A DNA stretch of 64,000 nt, taken from positions 92,553-156,552 of the forward strand of contig JADYZP010000004.1 in NCBI GenBank assembly GCA_020853025.1, in the 5' to 3' direction. The position numbers and the translations under genes are program-made. Shown here piece after piece: positions 10,313 through 22,065 of this stretch; within the stretch, counting starts at the first letter, position 1; every line of letters begins with the position of its first letter. This stretch comes from Burkholderiales bacterium (lineage in GTDB: Bacteria; Pseudomonadota; Gammaproteobacteria; Burkholderiales; Casimicrobiaceae). The notes under the pieces were generated by a model. That model searched no databases and was not told where the DNA came from. It worked only from the letters and a program-made list of their open reading frames with translations.

Positions 10313-12400
10313 TCAGCGTCGCGGGTCGATGGTCGCGACGACGAAATCCTGGAACCTCCACAGGGGCGTCAGTCGGGACTGGCGGAATTCGCGGACGGCG
10401 GGCGTGTCCATCTGCGCGTTCGCGGTGCGGTACACGATGTGCGTCAAGCCGTAGCGTTGGACGAGCGTGTCGATGTCCGCGGCGCTGTCGGCGGCCGCCA
10501 CGCCCTGGAAGAAGGTGTTGTCGTGCCAGTTGGCTGCGCGCGAGTAGCCGACATAGCCGGCCGGGCTGGGACCGTTCAGCATCAGGAATCCGACGCGGGC
10601 GTCGGGCAGCGTGCGATTCAGGTAGTCGGCCACGATGCGGTCGCCCATGTAACTCGAGGCGAATTCCCTGCGCTTCTCCGCGTCGAAGGCGCAGCCGATG
10701 CAAAGCTGCGCGTTGGCCCAGGCGCCGGTGTGCATGAGCCTGACGTGCAGCACGCAGAGCAGGCCGCCGGCGACGAGCATTGCGATGCGCGTCGGGAGTC
10801 GCTCGCCCAGCTCGGTCGCGGCCCACCCGCCGAGCACCGCGAGCAGCATGAAGGCCGGGAACAGGTAACGCAGGTACGCCTGCTGCGAATAGACGGCGAC
10901 GAAGAAGATCGCGGCCAGCGCAGCGCACACCCAGAAGTCGGCGTGGCGGCGCCGCAGCGCCGCGACGACGATCAGCGCGATCAGCAGTAGCCAGTGAAAG
11001 CCGGCGGCGCCGTTCGCGCCCTCGATGAAGCGGTGGCCGTCGGTCAGCACCTCGTAGAGGCTCCACGGCCGCAGCGGGATGGCGTAGACCGGATTGGTGA
11101 ACGAGGTCGCCGTGTCGGCGAGCGGCGAACGAAAGACGGAGTTCATGAACGGGAATACCGGGTTGCCGGTGCGCAGCCAGGCGTTGACGTAGGGCCAGGC
11201 GGCAATCGTCGCGGCGATCGCGACGAGCAGCATGCCCCGGGCGCCGGGCATGCGCGGCGGCGGCCGGCGGCTGCAGACCAGCAGCGCGTAGGCCAGCAAG
11301 GGACCCAGCCACAGCACTCCGATCACCTTGGACTGCATCGCGCCGGCCGCGAGCAGCGCAAGCAGCGGCCAGCCGGCGCTCCAGCCCAGCATGCCTTCGC
11401 GCAGCCGCAGCGTGACCAGTACTGCCGCCAGCAGGAATGCCGACCACAGATTCTCCACGTACAGCGACCCGGTCTCGGCGAAGGCGATCGGGATCGACAC
11501 CAGCATGCAGACGCTGGCCAGCGCCAGTTCGCTGCGAGCGTGGCGGCGGACGAGCTGGTAGACGAGCGCAGCGGCCAGGATGCCGAAGGCGAGATTCGCT
11601 GCGCGCGCGGCGTTCTCTCCTCCGACCACATAGGCGGCGGCATAGGCCCAATCCGCGCCCAACGGCATCACCGCCCACGCGTAGCGTCCGACGTCGAATC
11701 GCCAGCGATGGGCGTCGTTCACCAGCGCGGCGAACTGCAGGTGCATCGTGCTGGCGTCGTAGCCGACCTCGGGCCGCGCGACGATGAAAAGGTGCAGCAG
11801 CAGCATGGTCAGCAGAAGCGCGATCCATCCGCGCTCGGTTCCCGAAAACGAATCCCGCGCCGACATGAAGCTGCCAAGCCGCGCGAACGCGGCCATCGTG
11901 TCGGGCCATCCGTAGGCGAGCGGTCCCAGCAGCAGAAGCGCATAGACCGGTGCGTAGTGGATCTTGAACGAACCGGCGGAGGCGAGCAGTCCGATCCAGA
12001 CCGCGCAGCCGACGAGCACCGGGATCGTCCACGGCAGCGGTGCGTCCCGGCCGCCGGGAACGCCCGCGAAGCGAAGGAGCCGCGTGCCGACGACGTGCGC
12101 GTTCAGCATGGCCAGCGCTACGACGGCCACGGCTCCCGGGGTCAGCAGCGCGGCCGCGGCTGCCACCGACGCCGCCATCGCGATCATCCGCGTGCGCTGT
12201 CCGAACCACGCCAGCGCGCCGCAGCATGCGGCCAGCGAAACGAAGGTGACCAGCGCGAATTCGCTCCATCGGTGGTCCTCCCGGTAGATGGCGAGGGGAC
12301 CGGCGGCCGCCCAGACCAGGATCGCTGCGTGGACGGCGAGCAGGACCAGAAGCAGGAGCAGCAGGCGACTCGGAAGCGGGCGGGCGGAAGGGTCGTTCAT
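10313..12400 (-). CDS. Polytopic GT-C-like membrane protein
   Basis: A 695-residue protein with about 12-14 transmembrane helices and a soluble C-terminal domain (roughly residues 590-695). The pattern of many helices, an early periplasmic loop (RPEVGYDASTMHLQFAAL) and a C-terminal soluble domain is that of GT-C glycosyltransferases and related lipid-linked-sugar enzymes. I recognise no specific family. ATG 12400 overlaps the stop of the upstream gene (ATGA) and is preceded by a GGAG ribosome-binding site. The frame is open much further upstream on this strand, but that portion overlaps another gene. Probable role: sugar transfer at the periplasmic face using the lipid-linked donors made by the adjacent GT2 enzymes. 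Confidence 0.75.
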   Translation of the reverse strand: MNDPSARPLPSRLLLLLLVLLAVHAAILVWAAAGPLAIYREDHRWSEFALVTFVSLAACCGALAWFGQRTRMIAMAASVAAAAALLTPGAVAVVALAMLNAHVVGTRLLRFAGVPGGRDAPLPWTIPVLVGCAVWIGLLASAGSFKIHYAPVYALLLLGPLAYGWPDTMAAFARLGSFMSARDSFSGTERGWIALLLTMLLLHLFIVARPEVGYDASTMHLQFAALVNDAHRWRFDVGRYAWAVMPLGADWAYAAAYVVGGENAARAANLAFGILAAALVYQLVRRHARSELALASVCMLVSIPIAFAETGSLYVENLWSAFLLAAVLVTLRLREGMLGWSAGWPLLALLAAGAMQSKVIGVLWLGPLLAYALLVCSRRPPPRMPGARGMLLVAIAATIAAWPYVNAWLRTGNPVFPFMNSVFRSPLADTATSFTNPVYAIPLRPWSLYEVLTDGHRFIEGANGAAGFHWLLLIALIVVAALRRRHADFWVCAALAAIFFVAVYSQQAYLRYLFPAFMLLAVLGGWAATELGERLPTRIAMLVAGGLLCVLHVRLMHTGAWANAQLCIGCAFDAEKRREFASSYMGDRIVADYLNRTLPDARVGFLMLNGPSPAGYVGYSRAANWHDNTFFQGVAAADSAADIDTLVQRYGLTHIVYRTANAQMDTPAVREFRQSRLTPLWRFQDFVVATIDPRR

Positions 12401-14019
12401 CGCGCTCCCGCTCCGTTCGCGATGCGCCCGACGCGGCACAGCTCGAGTGGCGTCGCCGCCATGTTGGTCGGCACCGCCACGCAGGTTCCGCTGAGCTTGG
12501 CCAGTCCGCGGGCGCGCAGCGTCTCGACGGCGGTTCGTGGAGAAGTCGACAGCGAGTAGATCGGGCCGTCGTGGTCCCGGATGATGCGGACGACCTCGTC
12601 GTCGAGCCGGGTCCTGCGCCGCGCCTCGACGATGTTGTTTGCGATGCCGACGCTGCGCGCAGGCGCGGGAACGATAAGCGGCAGCGCGTAGGCCATCGGC
12701 TCGTCGTTCGCGAGCACGACCAGCGCATCCGGTTCGAGCTCGGGGAGCCGGACGTCGAACCAGCGGCTGCCGAAGCCGATCCGTCCCCACGACGCATGGC
12801 CCGTGGAAAGGACCAGCACGGTGGCGACCGTGGCGACGATCGCGCCTGCGTGTCGCGCCGGGAAAACGCGACGAATCAGCGCGACGATCAGTGCGCCGGA
12901 GAGGAGGTCGAGCGTGACCAGGTAGCGGTAGTTGGAATGCTGCGCCGTCCAGAGCAGGAAGGAAACAATGAAGAAGATCCCGATCACACGCCATGCTCGA
13001 TCGGCGCCCGGATCCGCGATCGGCGGCAGGCCGCGGGGGCCGAAGGCGCGCCTGGCGAGCCAGGCGATGCCGGCGGCCAGCGCCAGGGCGTACAGCACAG
13101 GCATCCGTGCATCGCGATAGCGAACCTCGGTCGCGAAAAAGGGTGGCGGCTGCAGCAGATCGAACGGGAACCGCAGCCACGCCTCGAGCGTATGCGGCCC
13201 GAAGCGCCGGCCGATGATCGGCGCTTTCGACCACCAGGGCGAGTCGATCCATTCGTTGCCGTAGGGAAAGACCGGGCTCGCGTAGTGAAGCCACAGCTGG
13301 TAGCCCCATGGTCCGTAGGCAAGCGCGAGTCCGGCCAGCACCGCGAGACCGAAGATCAGCGCGTCGCGCAGTGACCGGCGCAGCGCGGCGGCCGAGTACG
13401 GACCGCGCAGTGCCAGCGCGACACACAGCGCCACCGCGAAGGTGGCGGCCGTCAGCTTGGCGCCCGACGCGACGCCGCACAGCATTCCGGCGGTGGCCGG
13501 GACCGTCCATCGCAGCGGGCGATCGGCGCCGGCGACCAGTGCGCGGGCGAGCAGCCAGAGCGCGGCGATGGTGAGCGCCGCGAGCGGCCACTCGTTCATC
13601 GTCGTGCCGAGCGTCGCAACGCCCATCGCCGACGTGACGCCAACGGCGAAGGCCGCCACCACGGCCACGACGCAATCGCGGCGCGGCAGGCCGGAGAACA
13701 GCAGCGGCAGCAGCTTGGCGAGAAAGAACGCCGCGAATCCCGCGGGAGCCGCGAGCACGAACGCTATCGCGCGCGGTGGCCAATCGGCGGCGACCATCGC
13801 GTAGAAGGGCAGGTCGGGCAGCGGATTGTGGAACGTCTGCAGCTGCGCGGGCGCGACGTCGCGATCGAAGATCCGTCCGTTCCACCACGCCCAGGGGTTG
13901 TAGTGGTGGTAGTTGCGCAGGTCCCAGTTGCTGTCCTGTCCGAGCAGCAGGCCGATGCCGCCCGCTGCGACGACGCAGGCGGCGAGGGCGGCGCCGTCGG
14001 CCAGGATCGCCCGCCGCAT
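12397..14019 (-). CDS. Polytopic GT-C-like membrane protein
   Basis: A 540-residue protein with about 11-12 transmembrane helices and a C-terminal soluble tail. The first periplasmic loop has DSNWDLRNYHHYNPWAWW, an acidic, aromatic loop of the kind that carries catalytic aspartate in GT-C enzymes. I chose ATG 14019 because GGAAGG lies about 6-12 bases upstream and the first helix begins directly after it; an alternative ATG at 14070 would add 17 Pro/Ala-rich residues. It is co-transcribed with the downstream membrane protein through an ATGA overlap. Family not recognised; a role in surface glycan or glycolipid assembly is inferred from neighbours. Confidence 0.75.
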   Translation of the reverse strand: MRRAILADGAALAACVVAAGGIGLLLGQDSNWDLRNYHHYNPWAWWNGRIFDRDVAPAQLQTFHNPLPDLPFYAMVAADWPPRAIAFVLAAPAGFAAFFLAKLLPLLFSGLPRRDCVVAVVAAFAVGVTSAMGVATLGTTMNEWPLAALTIAALWLLARALVAGADRPLRWTVPATAGMLCGVASGAKLTAATFAVALCVALALRGPYSAAALRRSLRDALIFGLAVLAGLALAYGPWGYQLWLHYASPVFPYGNEWIDSPWWSKAPIIGRRFGPHTLEAWLRFPFDLLQPPPFFATEVRYRDARMPVLYALALAAGIAWLARRAFGPRGLPPIADPGADRAWRVIGIFFIVSFLLWTAQHSNYRYLVTLDLLSGALIVALIRRVFPARHAGAIVATVATVLVLSTGHASWGRIGFGSRWFDVRLPELEPDALVVLANDEPMAYALPLIVPAPARSVGIANNIVEARRRTRLDDEVVRIIRDHDGPIYSLSTSPRTAVETLRARGLAKLSGTCVAVPTNMAATPLELCRVGRIANGAGAR

Positions 14020-14202
14020 TCCGTCCCTTCCGGCGGGTTGGCGCAGGGCCGGGGCGGGCGCGGGCGGCATGATCAAGACGCGAAGGTCGGCGAACGCGAG
14101 CCGGGGCTTCCGATTCCCGGTGGCGCCGCATTATGCCATCACCGGCGAAGCGAGCGGCCCCTCCCTCTTGCGGCGGTGCCGCATTTCGGTTAAGGTTCAC
14201 GC

Positions 14203-14304
14203 ATGAGCAGCTTTCCCCCATCCGCCATCGGCGCCCGGACGCTTTTGCTGTCCGCATTCGCGCTGCTTTCCGGCGGACTGCTGCTGCGCCCCGCGCGCAC
14301 ATAA
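14203..14304 (+). CDS. Leucine-rich leader peptide upstream of leuA
   Basis: A 33-codon open frame ending 106 bp before leuA. It encodes eight leucines in three runs (residues 14-16, 21-22 and 26-28), all in the second half, with the last run five codons before the stop. AAGG lies about 8 bases before the ATG. This is the layout expected of a ribosome-stalling leader controlling leucine synthesis: when charged tRNA-Leu is scarce the ribosome stalls on the Leu runs and alters folding of the RNA before leuA. Two hairpins follow, at 14335-14357 and 14375-14409. Leader control of leu genes is well established in proteobacteria; its operation here is inferred from sequence. Confidence 0.65.
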   Translation: MSSFPPSAIGARTLLLSAFALLSGGLLLRPART

Positions 14305-14334
14305 AACCACCTCCCCAATTCGAGCAGTGCCCGC

Positions 14335-14357
14335 GCCATCCAGCAGAACCGGATGGC
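14335..14357 (+). promoter_or_regulatory. Leader hairpin between leader peptide and leuA
   Basis: GCCATCC pairs with GGATGGC around a 9-nt loop, 30 bp after the leader-peptide stop. No T-tract follows, so it is not a classical intrinsic terminator; it may be the pause or alternative pairing partner in the leader. Confidence 0.45.
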
Positions 14358-14374
14358 CAAGTTCCATGCCCCAC

Positions 14375-16132
<1,758 letters not shown>

Positions 16133-16261
16133 CGGCGGCGCCGGCCGCTGTCGCCGGGCAAGCCTCTTTGGCGACCGATGGCGCCACGGCGCCCTCGTAC
16201 GTATCCGTACGCGTGGCGCGCGACGTGCGCCTGTCGCGAGATGCATCGCTCGGTATACGGT

Positions 16262-16291
16262 TTGCGCTGCCCCCGGCGTCGGCGGTACAAT
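16262..16291 (+). promoter_or_regulatory. Probable sigma-70 promoter of aceB
   Basis: TTGCGC (16262-16267) and TACAAT (16286-16291) are separated by 18 bp, placing transcription start near 16298 and giving a leader of about 70 nt before the aceB ATG. Confidence 0.5.
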
Positions 16292-16299
16292 TTACGTTT

Positions 16300-16316
16300 G
16301 TGAAAACGACTTTCAC
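16300..16316 (+). promoter_or_regulatory. Inverted repeat at the aceB transcription start
   Basis: A perfect dyad, GTGAAA-N5-TTTCAC, lies within about 20 bp downstream of the -10 box. Its position over the predicted start site fits a repressor operator. The cognate regulator is not in the window and is not identified. Confidence 0.45.
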
Positions 16317-16369
16317 GTTCGCCTGGCCCCGCCCGGCGGCCGCAACTTTCTGAATTGCGAGGCCACGCG

Positions 16370-17971
<1,602 letters not shown>

Positions 17972-18238
17972 CACTTCGCGCAGCAGCGGTGGGCGCAGGC
18001 GACTCGAACCCCGAAGCCATTCGCCCGCCAGCAAGGAGTCGAAATCACAGGCGAACAGCCGCCGGTCCGAGCCAGAGGCCTGCGGCGATCCGGTGTCTGC
18101 CTGCGATCGACTCAGCCTATCGTGGACATTGGCATAATCAATTAGACGCCGCCCGCCCGTTCGCGCAGAATGGGTTCATCGTCGGCACGCGCGGGCGATC
18201 GAACCAGCGGTTCCGTTGCAATTCAAGAGGAGATCACG

Positions 18239-18661
18239 ATGAAGAGCCTGAAAGACACCAAGACCCACGAAAACCTGAAAGCCGCGTTCGCCGGCGAATC
18301 GCAGGCGAACCGCCGCTACCTTTATTTCGCAAGCAAGGCGGACGTCGAAGGCCAGAACGATGTCGCCGCGCTGTTCCGGTCGACGGCCGAGGGCGAGACC
18401 GGGCATGCGCACGGCCACCTCGACTACCTGGCGCAGGTGGGCGATCCGGCGACTGACCTGCCGATCGGCTCCAGCCGCGACAATCTGAAGTCCGCCGTCG
18501 CCGGCGAGACCTACGAATACACCGACATGTATCCGGGAATGTCGAAGTCGGCGCGCCAGGAGGGCTTCGAGGAAATCGCCGACTGGTTCGAGACGCTGGC
18601 CAAGGCCGAGCGGTCGCACGCGAACCGTTTCCAGAAGGCGCTGGACGCACTGGCGGACTGA
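18239..18661 (+). CDS. Rubrerythrin-type diiron protein
   Basis: A 140-residue ferritin-like protein, probably a peroxide-scavenging rubrerythrin. The diiron ligands are seen in [12 protein letters not shown] (near residues 14-25) and a second E..H pair in [11 protein letters not shown], then AGETYEY and [11 protein letters not shown]. It lacks the C-terminal rubredoxin Cys pairs, so electrons must come from a partner. ATG 18239 has an AGAGGAGA ribosome-binding site; a longer in-frame reading upstream has no conserved sequence. The adjacent Fe-S protein and DUF3501 gene form a recurring trio with rubrerythrin in betaproteobacteria, so an oxidative-stress role is likely. Confidence 0.9.
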   Translation: MKSLKDTKTHENLKAAFAGESQANRRYLYFASKADVEGQNDVAALFRSTAEGETGHAHGHLDYLAQVGDPATDLPIGSSRDNLKSAVAGETYEYTDMYPGMSKSARQEGFEEIADWFETLAKAERSHANRFQKALDALAD

Positions 18662-18679
18662 CCGCCTGCGGCATGAGTC

Positions 18680-18704
18680 GGGCGCCGCGCAATGCGCGGC
18701 GCCC
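18680..18704 (+). terminator. Strong GC hairpin after rubrerythrin
   Basis: An 11-bp perfect stem (GGGCGCCGCGC with its complement) closes a 3-nt loop 18 bp after the rubrerythrin stop. No T-run follows, so it may act as an mRNA-stabilising 3' end or a weak terminator that reduces expression of the Fe-S gene relative to rubrerythrin. Confidence 0.5.
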
Positions 18705-18772
18705 GGCGCCCGAAGCTGCATGCCCTCGTTTGAACGCTCAAACACCCACGCTGACCAGGACCCCGTAGCGGC

Positions 18773-20116
18773 ATGACCACTCGCGAAGGCAATCTCGAAG
18801 CCCCCACGCGCCATCCGCTCGACTGGCGCAATCCGGAGTTCTACGACCACGCGGCGCTCGACGGCGAGCTGGAGCGTGTCTACGACATCTGCCACGGCTG
18901 CCGCCGCTGCGTGAGCCTTTGCGGCGCGTTTCCGACGCTGTTCGACCTGATCGACGAGTCCAAGACCGGAGAGGTCGACGGGGTGGCGAAGGCGGACTAC
19001 GGCCGTGTCGTCGACCAGTGCTACCTGTGCGACATCTGCTACATGACCAAGTGTCCGTACGTGCCGCCGCATCCGTGGAATGTCGACTTCCCGCACCTGA
19101 TGCTGCGTGCGAAGGCGGTCAAGTTCCGCGATGTCGGCGCCCGTTTTCGCGACAAGTTGCTGACCGGCACCGACCGCCTGGGCAAGCTGGCAACGATTCC
19201 GGTCGTCGTGCAGATGGTCAACAAGGCGAACACGACGCCTGCGGTGCGCAAGGTGATGGAGAAGACGCTCGGAGTGGCCGCCGGCGCGCAGCTCCCGCCC
19301 TACGCCGCGCATTCGCTGCGCAAGAGCTTCGAATCGAGCGTGGCATGGCCGGTGCGCGACGGGCAGCGCACGCCCGGCAAGGTTGTCGTCTTCGCCACCT
19401 GCTACGTCAACTACAACGAACCCGGCATCGGGTACGATCTGCTGAAGCTGCTCGCGCACAACGAGATTCCGTATCGTTTCGCGGAAAAGGAAGCGTGCTG
19501 CGGCATGCCCAAGCTGGAGCTCGGCGATCTCGAGTCGGTCGAGCGGCTGAAGAACGTCAATATCCCGCCACTCGTCGCGCTGGCGCGCGACGGCTGGGCG
19601 ATCGTGACGCCGGTACCGTCGTGCACGCTGATGTTCAAACACGAGCTGCCGTTGCTCTTCCCCGACGACGCCGACGTGAAGGCGGTCGCCGCGGCGATGT
19701 TCGATCCCTTCGAGTACTTCGTCGAGCGCGACCGCGACGGGTTCATCAAGCGCGACTTCACGCAGCCGCTGGGCAAGGTCAGCTACCACATTCCCTGCCA
19801 CGCGCGCGTGCAGAACGTCGGCCAGAAGACGCGCGAGGCACTGCAGTGGGTGCCGGACACCGAGATCAACACCGTCGAGCGCTGCGCCGGACACGACGGT
19901 ACCTGGGGTGTGAAGGTCGAGTTCTTCGCCGAGTCGATGCGCATCGGCAAGCCTGTCTTCGCCCGCATGGGCGACACCGATCCCGACTACCTCTCCTCCG
20001 ACTGCCCGATCGCGGGCCGCCGCATCCTGCAGGGCATCGAGGAAAAAAGCGGTCCGTCGCGCGCGCGCAAGGAGCACCCTCTGACGCTGCTGCGCATCGC
20101 CTACGGAATCGAATGA
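18773..20116 (+). CDS. Heterodisulfide-reductase-like Fe-S protein
   Basis: A 447-residue Fe-S oxidoreductase of the GlpC/HdrD-like type. Two N-terminal 4Fe-4S motifs are visible ([11 protein letters not shown] and [13 protein letters not shown]), followed by two CCG cysteine-rich domains (CYVNYNEPG with EACCGMP, then HIPCHARVQ with [11 protein letters not shown]). Such proteins pass electrons between quinone or flavoprotein partners and soluble acceptors. Here the gene lies between rubrerythrin (112 bp upstream) and DUF3501 (overlapping), and I infer it supplies electrons to rubrerythrin, which lacks its own rubredoxin domain. No transmembrane segment is obvious. Confidence 0.88.
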   Translation: MTTREGNLEAPTRHPLDWRNPEFYDHAALDGELERVYDICHGCRRCVSLCGAFPTLFDLIDESKTGEVDGVAKADYGRVVDQCYLCDICYMTKCPYVPPHPWNVDFPHLMLRAKAVKFRDVGARFRDKLLTGTDRLGKLATIPVVVQMVNKANTTPAVRKVMEKTLGVAAGAQLPPYAAHSLRKSFESSVAWPVRDGQRTPGKVVVFATCYVNYNEPGIGYDLLKLLAHNEIPYRFAEKEACCGMPKLELGDLESVERLKNVNIPPLVALARDGWAIVTPVPSCTLMFKHELPLLFPDDADVKAVAAAMFDPFEYFVERDRDGFIKRDFTQPLGKVSYHIPCHARVQNVGQKTREALQWVPDTEINTVERCAGHDGTWGVKVEFFAESMRIGKPVFARMGDTDPDYLSSDCPIAGRRILQGIEEKSGPSRARKEHPLTLLRIAYGIE

Positions 20117-20724
20117 TGACGACTGCACGCATGACCGCACCCAACAAGATCACCCGTGAAAGCCTGATGACGCTCGAAGCCTACGCGAAGGCGAGGCAGC
20201 AGTTCCGCGCGCGCGTGCTCGAGCACAAGCGCCCGCGCACCGTCCACCTGGGCGCGCACCTGATGCTGATTTTCGAAGACGAGCTGACGCTGCGCTACCA
20301 GATCCAGGAGATGCTGCGCATCGAGAAGGCCTTCGAGGAGGCCGCGATCCAGGACGAGCTCGACGTCTACAACCCGCTCGTCCCCGACGGCTCGAACTTC
20401 AAGGCGACGATGATGCTCGAGTACGAGGACGTCGAAGAGCGCAAGCGCGCACTTGCCAGGTTGAAGGGCATCGAGGACCGTGTGTGGGTCCAAGCCGAAG
20501 GCTGCGCAAAGGTGTACGCGATCGCCGACGAGGACCTCGAACGCGAGAACGAGGAGAAGACCTCGGCCGTCCATTTCCTCCGCTTCGAGCTGGCGCCGGA
20601 CATGGTCGCTGCGTTGAAGCGCGGCGGAACGCTGGGCGTCGGCGTCGACCACCCGGAGTACCAGGCGCAGATCCCAACGGTCGGCGCCGACACGCGGGCG
20701 GCGCTGATGGCGGACCTGGCGTAG
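20113..20724 (+). CDS. DUF3501 family protein
   Basis: A 203-residue soluble protein recognised as DUF3501 by its core KITRESLMTLEAY, HLGAHLMLIFEDELTLRYQIQEMLRIE and the C-terminal part HFLRFELAPDMVAALKRGG with GVDHPEY. It overlaps the stop of the Fe-S protein gene (ATGA), indicating translational coupling, and belongs to the rubrerythrin trio. Start could be ATG 20113, 20116 or 20131; the conserved part begins near the last. No catalytic motif is evident and the function is unknown. Confidence 0.88.
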   Translation: MMTTARMTAPNKITRESLMTLEAYAKARQQFRARVLEHKRPRTVHLGAHLMLIFEDELTLRYQIQEMLRIEKAFEEAAIQDELDVYNPLVPDGSNFKATMMLEYEDVEERKRALARLKGIEDRVWVQAEGCAKVYAIADEDLERENEEKTSAVHFLRFELAPDMVAALKRGGTLGVGVDHPEYQAQIPTVGADTRAALMADLA

Positions 20725-20738
20725 AGAGGGCTCTCTCC

Positions 20739-21395
20739 ATGGGGGATTCGCGCGCCCCGCGCGGGCGTGCGCCAAGCCTGGCCGCGAGCCAACTTCTGCC
20801 GCGAACCGAACACCGCTCGCTCGAGGATCTGCTCGTGGCTGTGCGCGCGTGCCGCGCCTGCGCGGATCAGCTGCCGCTCGGACCTCGTCCGGTGCTGCGC
20901 GCGCATGCAGCAGCCCGCATTCTGATCGTCGGGCAGGCGCCCGGCCTGCGCGTGCATACGACCGGCATTCCTTGGGACGATCCAAGCGGCGCGCGATTGC
21001 GCGAATGGATGGGCGTGGACGAGGCAACGTTCTATGACGACTCGCGCATCGCCATCATTCCGATGGGTTATTGCTATCCGGGTCGAGGCGACGGCGGCGA
21101 CAAGGCGCCGCGACGCGAATGCAGCGAGCTATGGCTCGACCGCCTACTGGAAAAATTGCCGCGGCGCGAACTGACGTTGCTGATCGGAACGTATGCGCAG
21201 CAGCATTTTCTGGGCGGTGGTCGCAAACACTCGCTGGCCGAGACCACGCGGGCCTGGCGGGACTATGCTCCTGACTACATTCCGCTGCCGCATCCGTCGC
21301 CGCGCAACCAACCCTGGTTCAAGCGCCACCCGTGGTTTGAACAGGACCTCCTACCCGTGTTGCGCACGCGGATCGCAGCGCTGGTCGCTCGCTGA
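20739..21395 (+). CDS. Uracil-DNA glycosylase family protein
   Basis: A 218-residue protein of the UDG superfamily. Motif I appears as VGQAPGLRVHTTGIPWDDPSG (the GQAPG loop is the water-activating site) and motif II as PHPSPRNQPW near the C-terminus. The leading CRACADQLPLGPRPVL carries two of the cysteines that in Fe-S UDGs bind a cluster, but the full four-Cys set is not seen. This subgroup (YcdE-like) is widespread but poorly characterised. It starts 14 bp after the DUF3501 gene, so probably ends the rubrerythrin operon, which would couple peroxide defence with base-excision repair. Confidence 0.82.
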   Translation: MGDSRAPRGRAPSLAASQLLPRTEHRSLEDLLVAVRACRACADQLPLGPRPVLRAHAAARILIVGQAPGLRVHTTGIPWDDPSGARLREWMGVDEATFYDDSRIAIIPMGYCYPGRGDGGDKAPRRECSELWLDRLLEKLPRRELTLLIGTYAQQHFLGGGRKHSLAETTRAWRDYAPDYIPLPHPSPRNQPWFKRHPWFEQDLLPVLRTRIAALVAR

Positions 21396-21411
21396 GTCGT
21401 ATCGTGCTCGC

Positions 21412-21813
21412 CTATGCGCTACGCGCGCCGGGCTCCGCTGCTTCGTCTTGTTCCGGCTGGTAGAGCAGTTGCACGACACGAAGGTTCCGCGTAGAGCCGT
21501 CGGGGAACGGCCACAAAATGGATTCGCCCTCCGACAGACCCAGCAAAGCGGTGCCGATCGGCGCCAGCACGGAAACCCTGCCACGCGAGGCGTCCGCCTG
21601 GTCGGGGAACACGATGGTGACATCGCGAATCACGCCCGTGCTCTGATCCTCGAAGCGAACCCGTGAATTCATGGTCACCACGGTAGCCGGAATTCGGCGA
21701 GAATCGATGACGACCGAGCGGTCGAGCTCCGTTGCCAGCGAGGGGTGACTGCTGAGTTGGCGCAGGCGAGCGAAATCGCTGTTGGTAATGAAGATCGAAC
21801 GATCGTTTGACAT
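21412..21813 (-). CDS. Nucleoside diphosphate kinase regulator (Rnk-like), copy 1
   Basis: A 133-residue protein of the Rnk / GreA-GreB C-terminal-domain family, which binds RNA polymerase near the secondary channel. Visible features are the N-terminal helical part (ITNSDFARLRQLSSHPS) and the FKBP-like domain with VTIVFPDQAD, GRVSVLAPIGTALLGL and ILWPFPDG. ATG 21813 starts the conserved region; an in-frame extension upstream carries none. It is one of three paralogues within 6.6 kb and the only one on the minus strand, divergent from the LysR gene. Confidence 0.88.
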   Translation of the reverse strand: MSNDRSIFITNSDFARLRQLSSHPSLATELDRSVVIDSRRIPATVVTMNSRVRFEDQSTGVIRDVTIVFPDQADASRGRVSVLAPIGTALLGLSEGESILWPFPDGSTRNLRVVQLLYQPEQDEAAEPGARSA

Positions 21814-22065
21814 GGCTGTGGGCCTTTGAATGGACTTCGCTGAACCTGGGAGCGACGATTCTCGTGGCGCTTCGAGCCTATCCACCATACTTCGTATACA
21901 TGGGGAGTCGACTCATTCGGGACAAGCTCCTGCCATCGATGGCATAAAGTTGCAGACTGCAAGAGCCGAACGCTATCCGCATGTTATTCCCGCAGATGGG
22001 CGTTGAGTAGCCACGGGTCGTGCAAAACACCGTTTCTCTCCAGGCAACAACAACGAGGACGTCGG

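Noticed and set aside
17985..18020. tRNA-like 3' end on the minus strand (GGTTCGAGTC followed by CGCCCACC)
   Set aside because: The T-stem does not pair properly and no matching acceptor, D or anticodon arms are found upstream, so it is not a tRNA gene; a decayed fragment is possible but unsupported.
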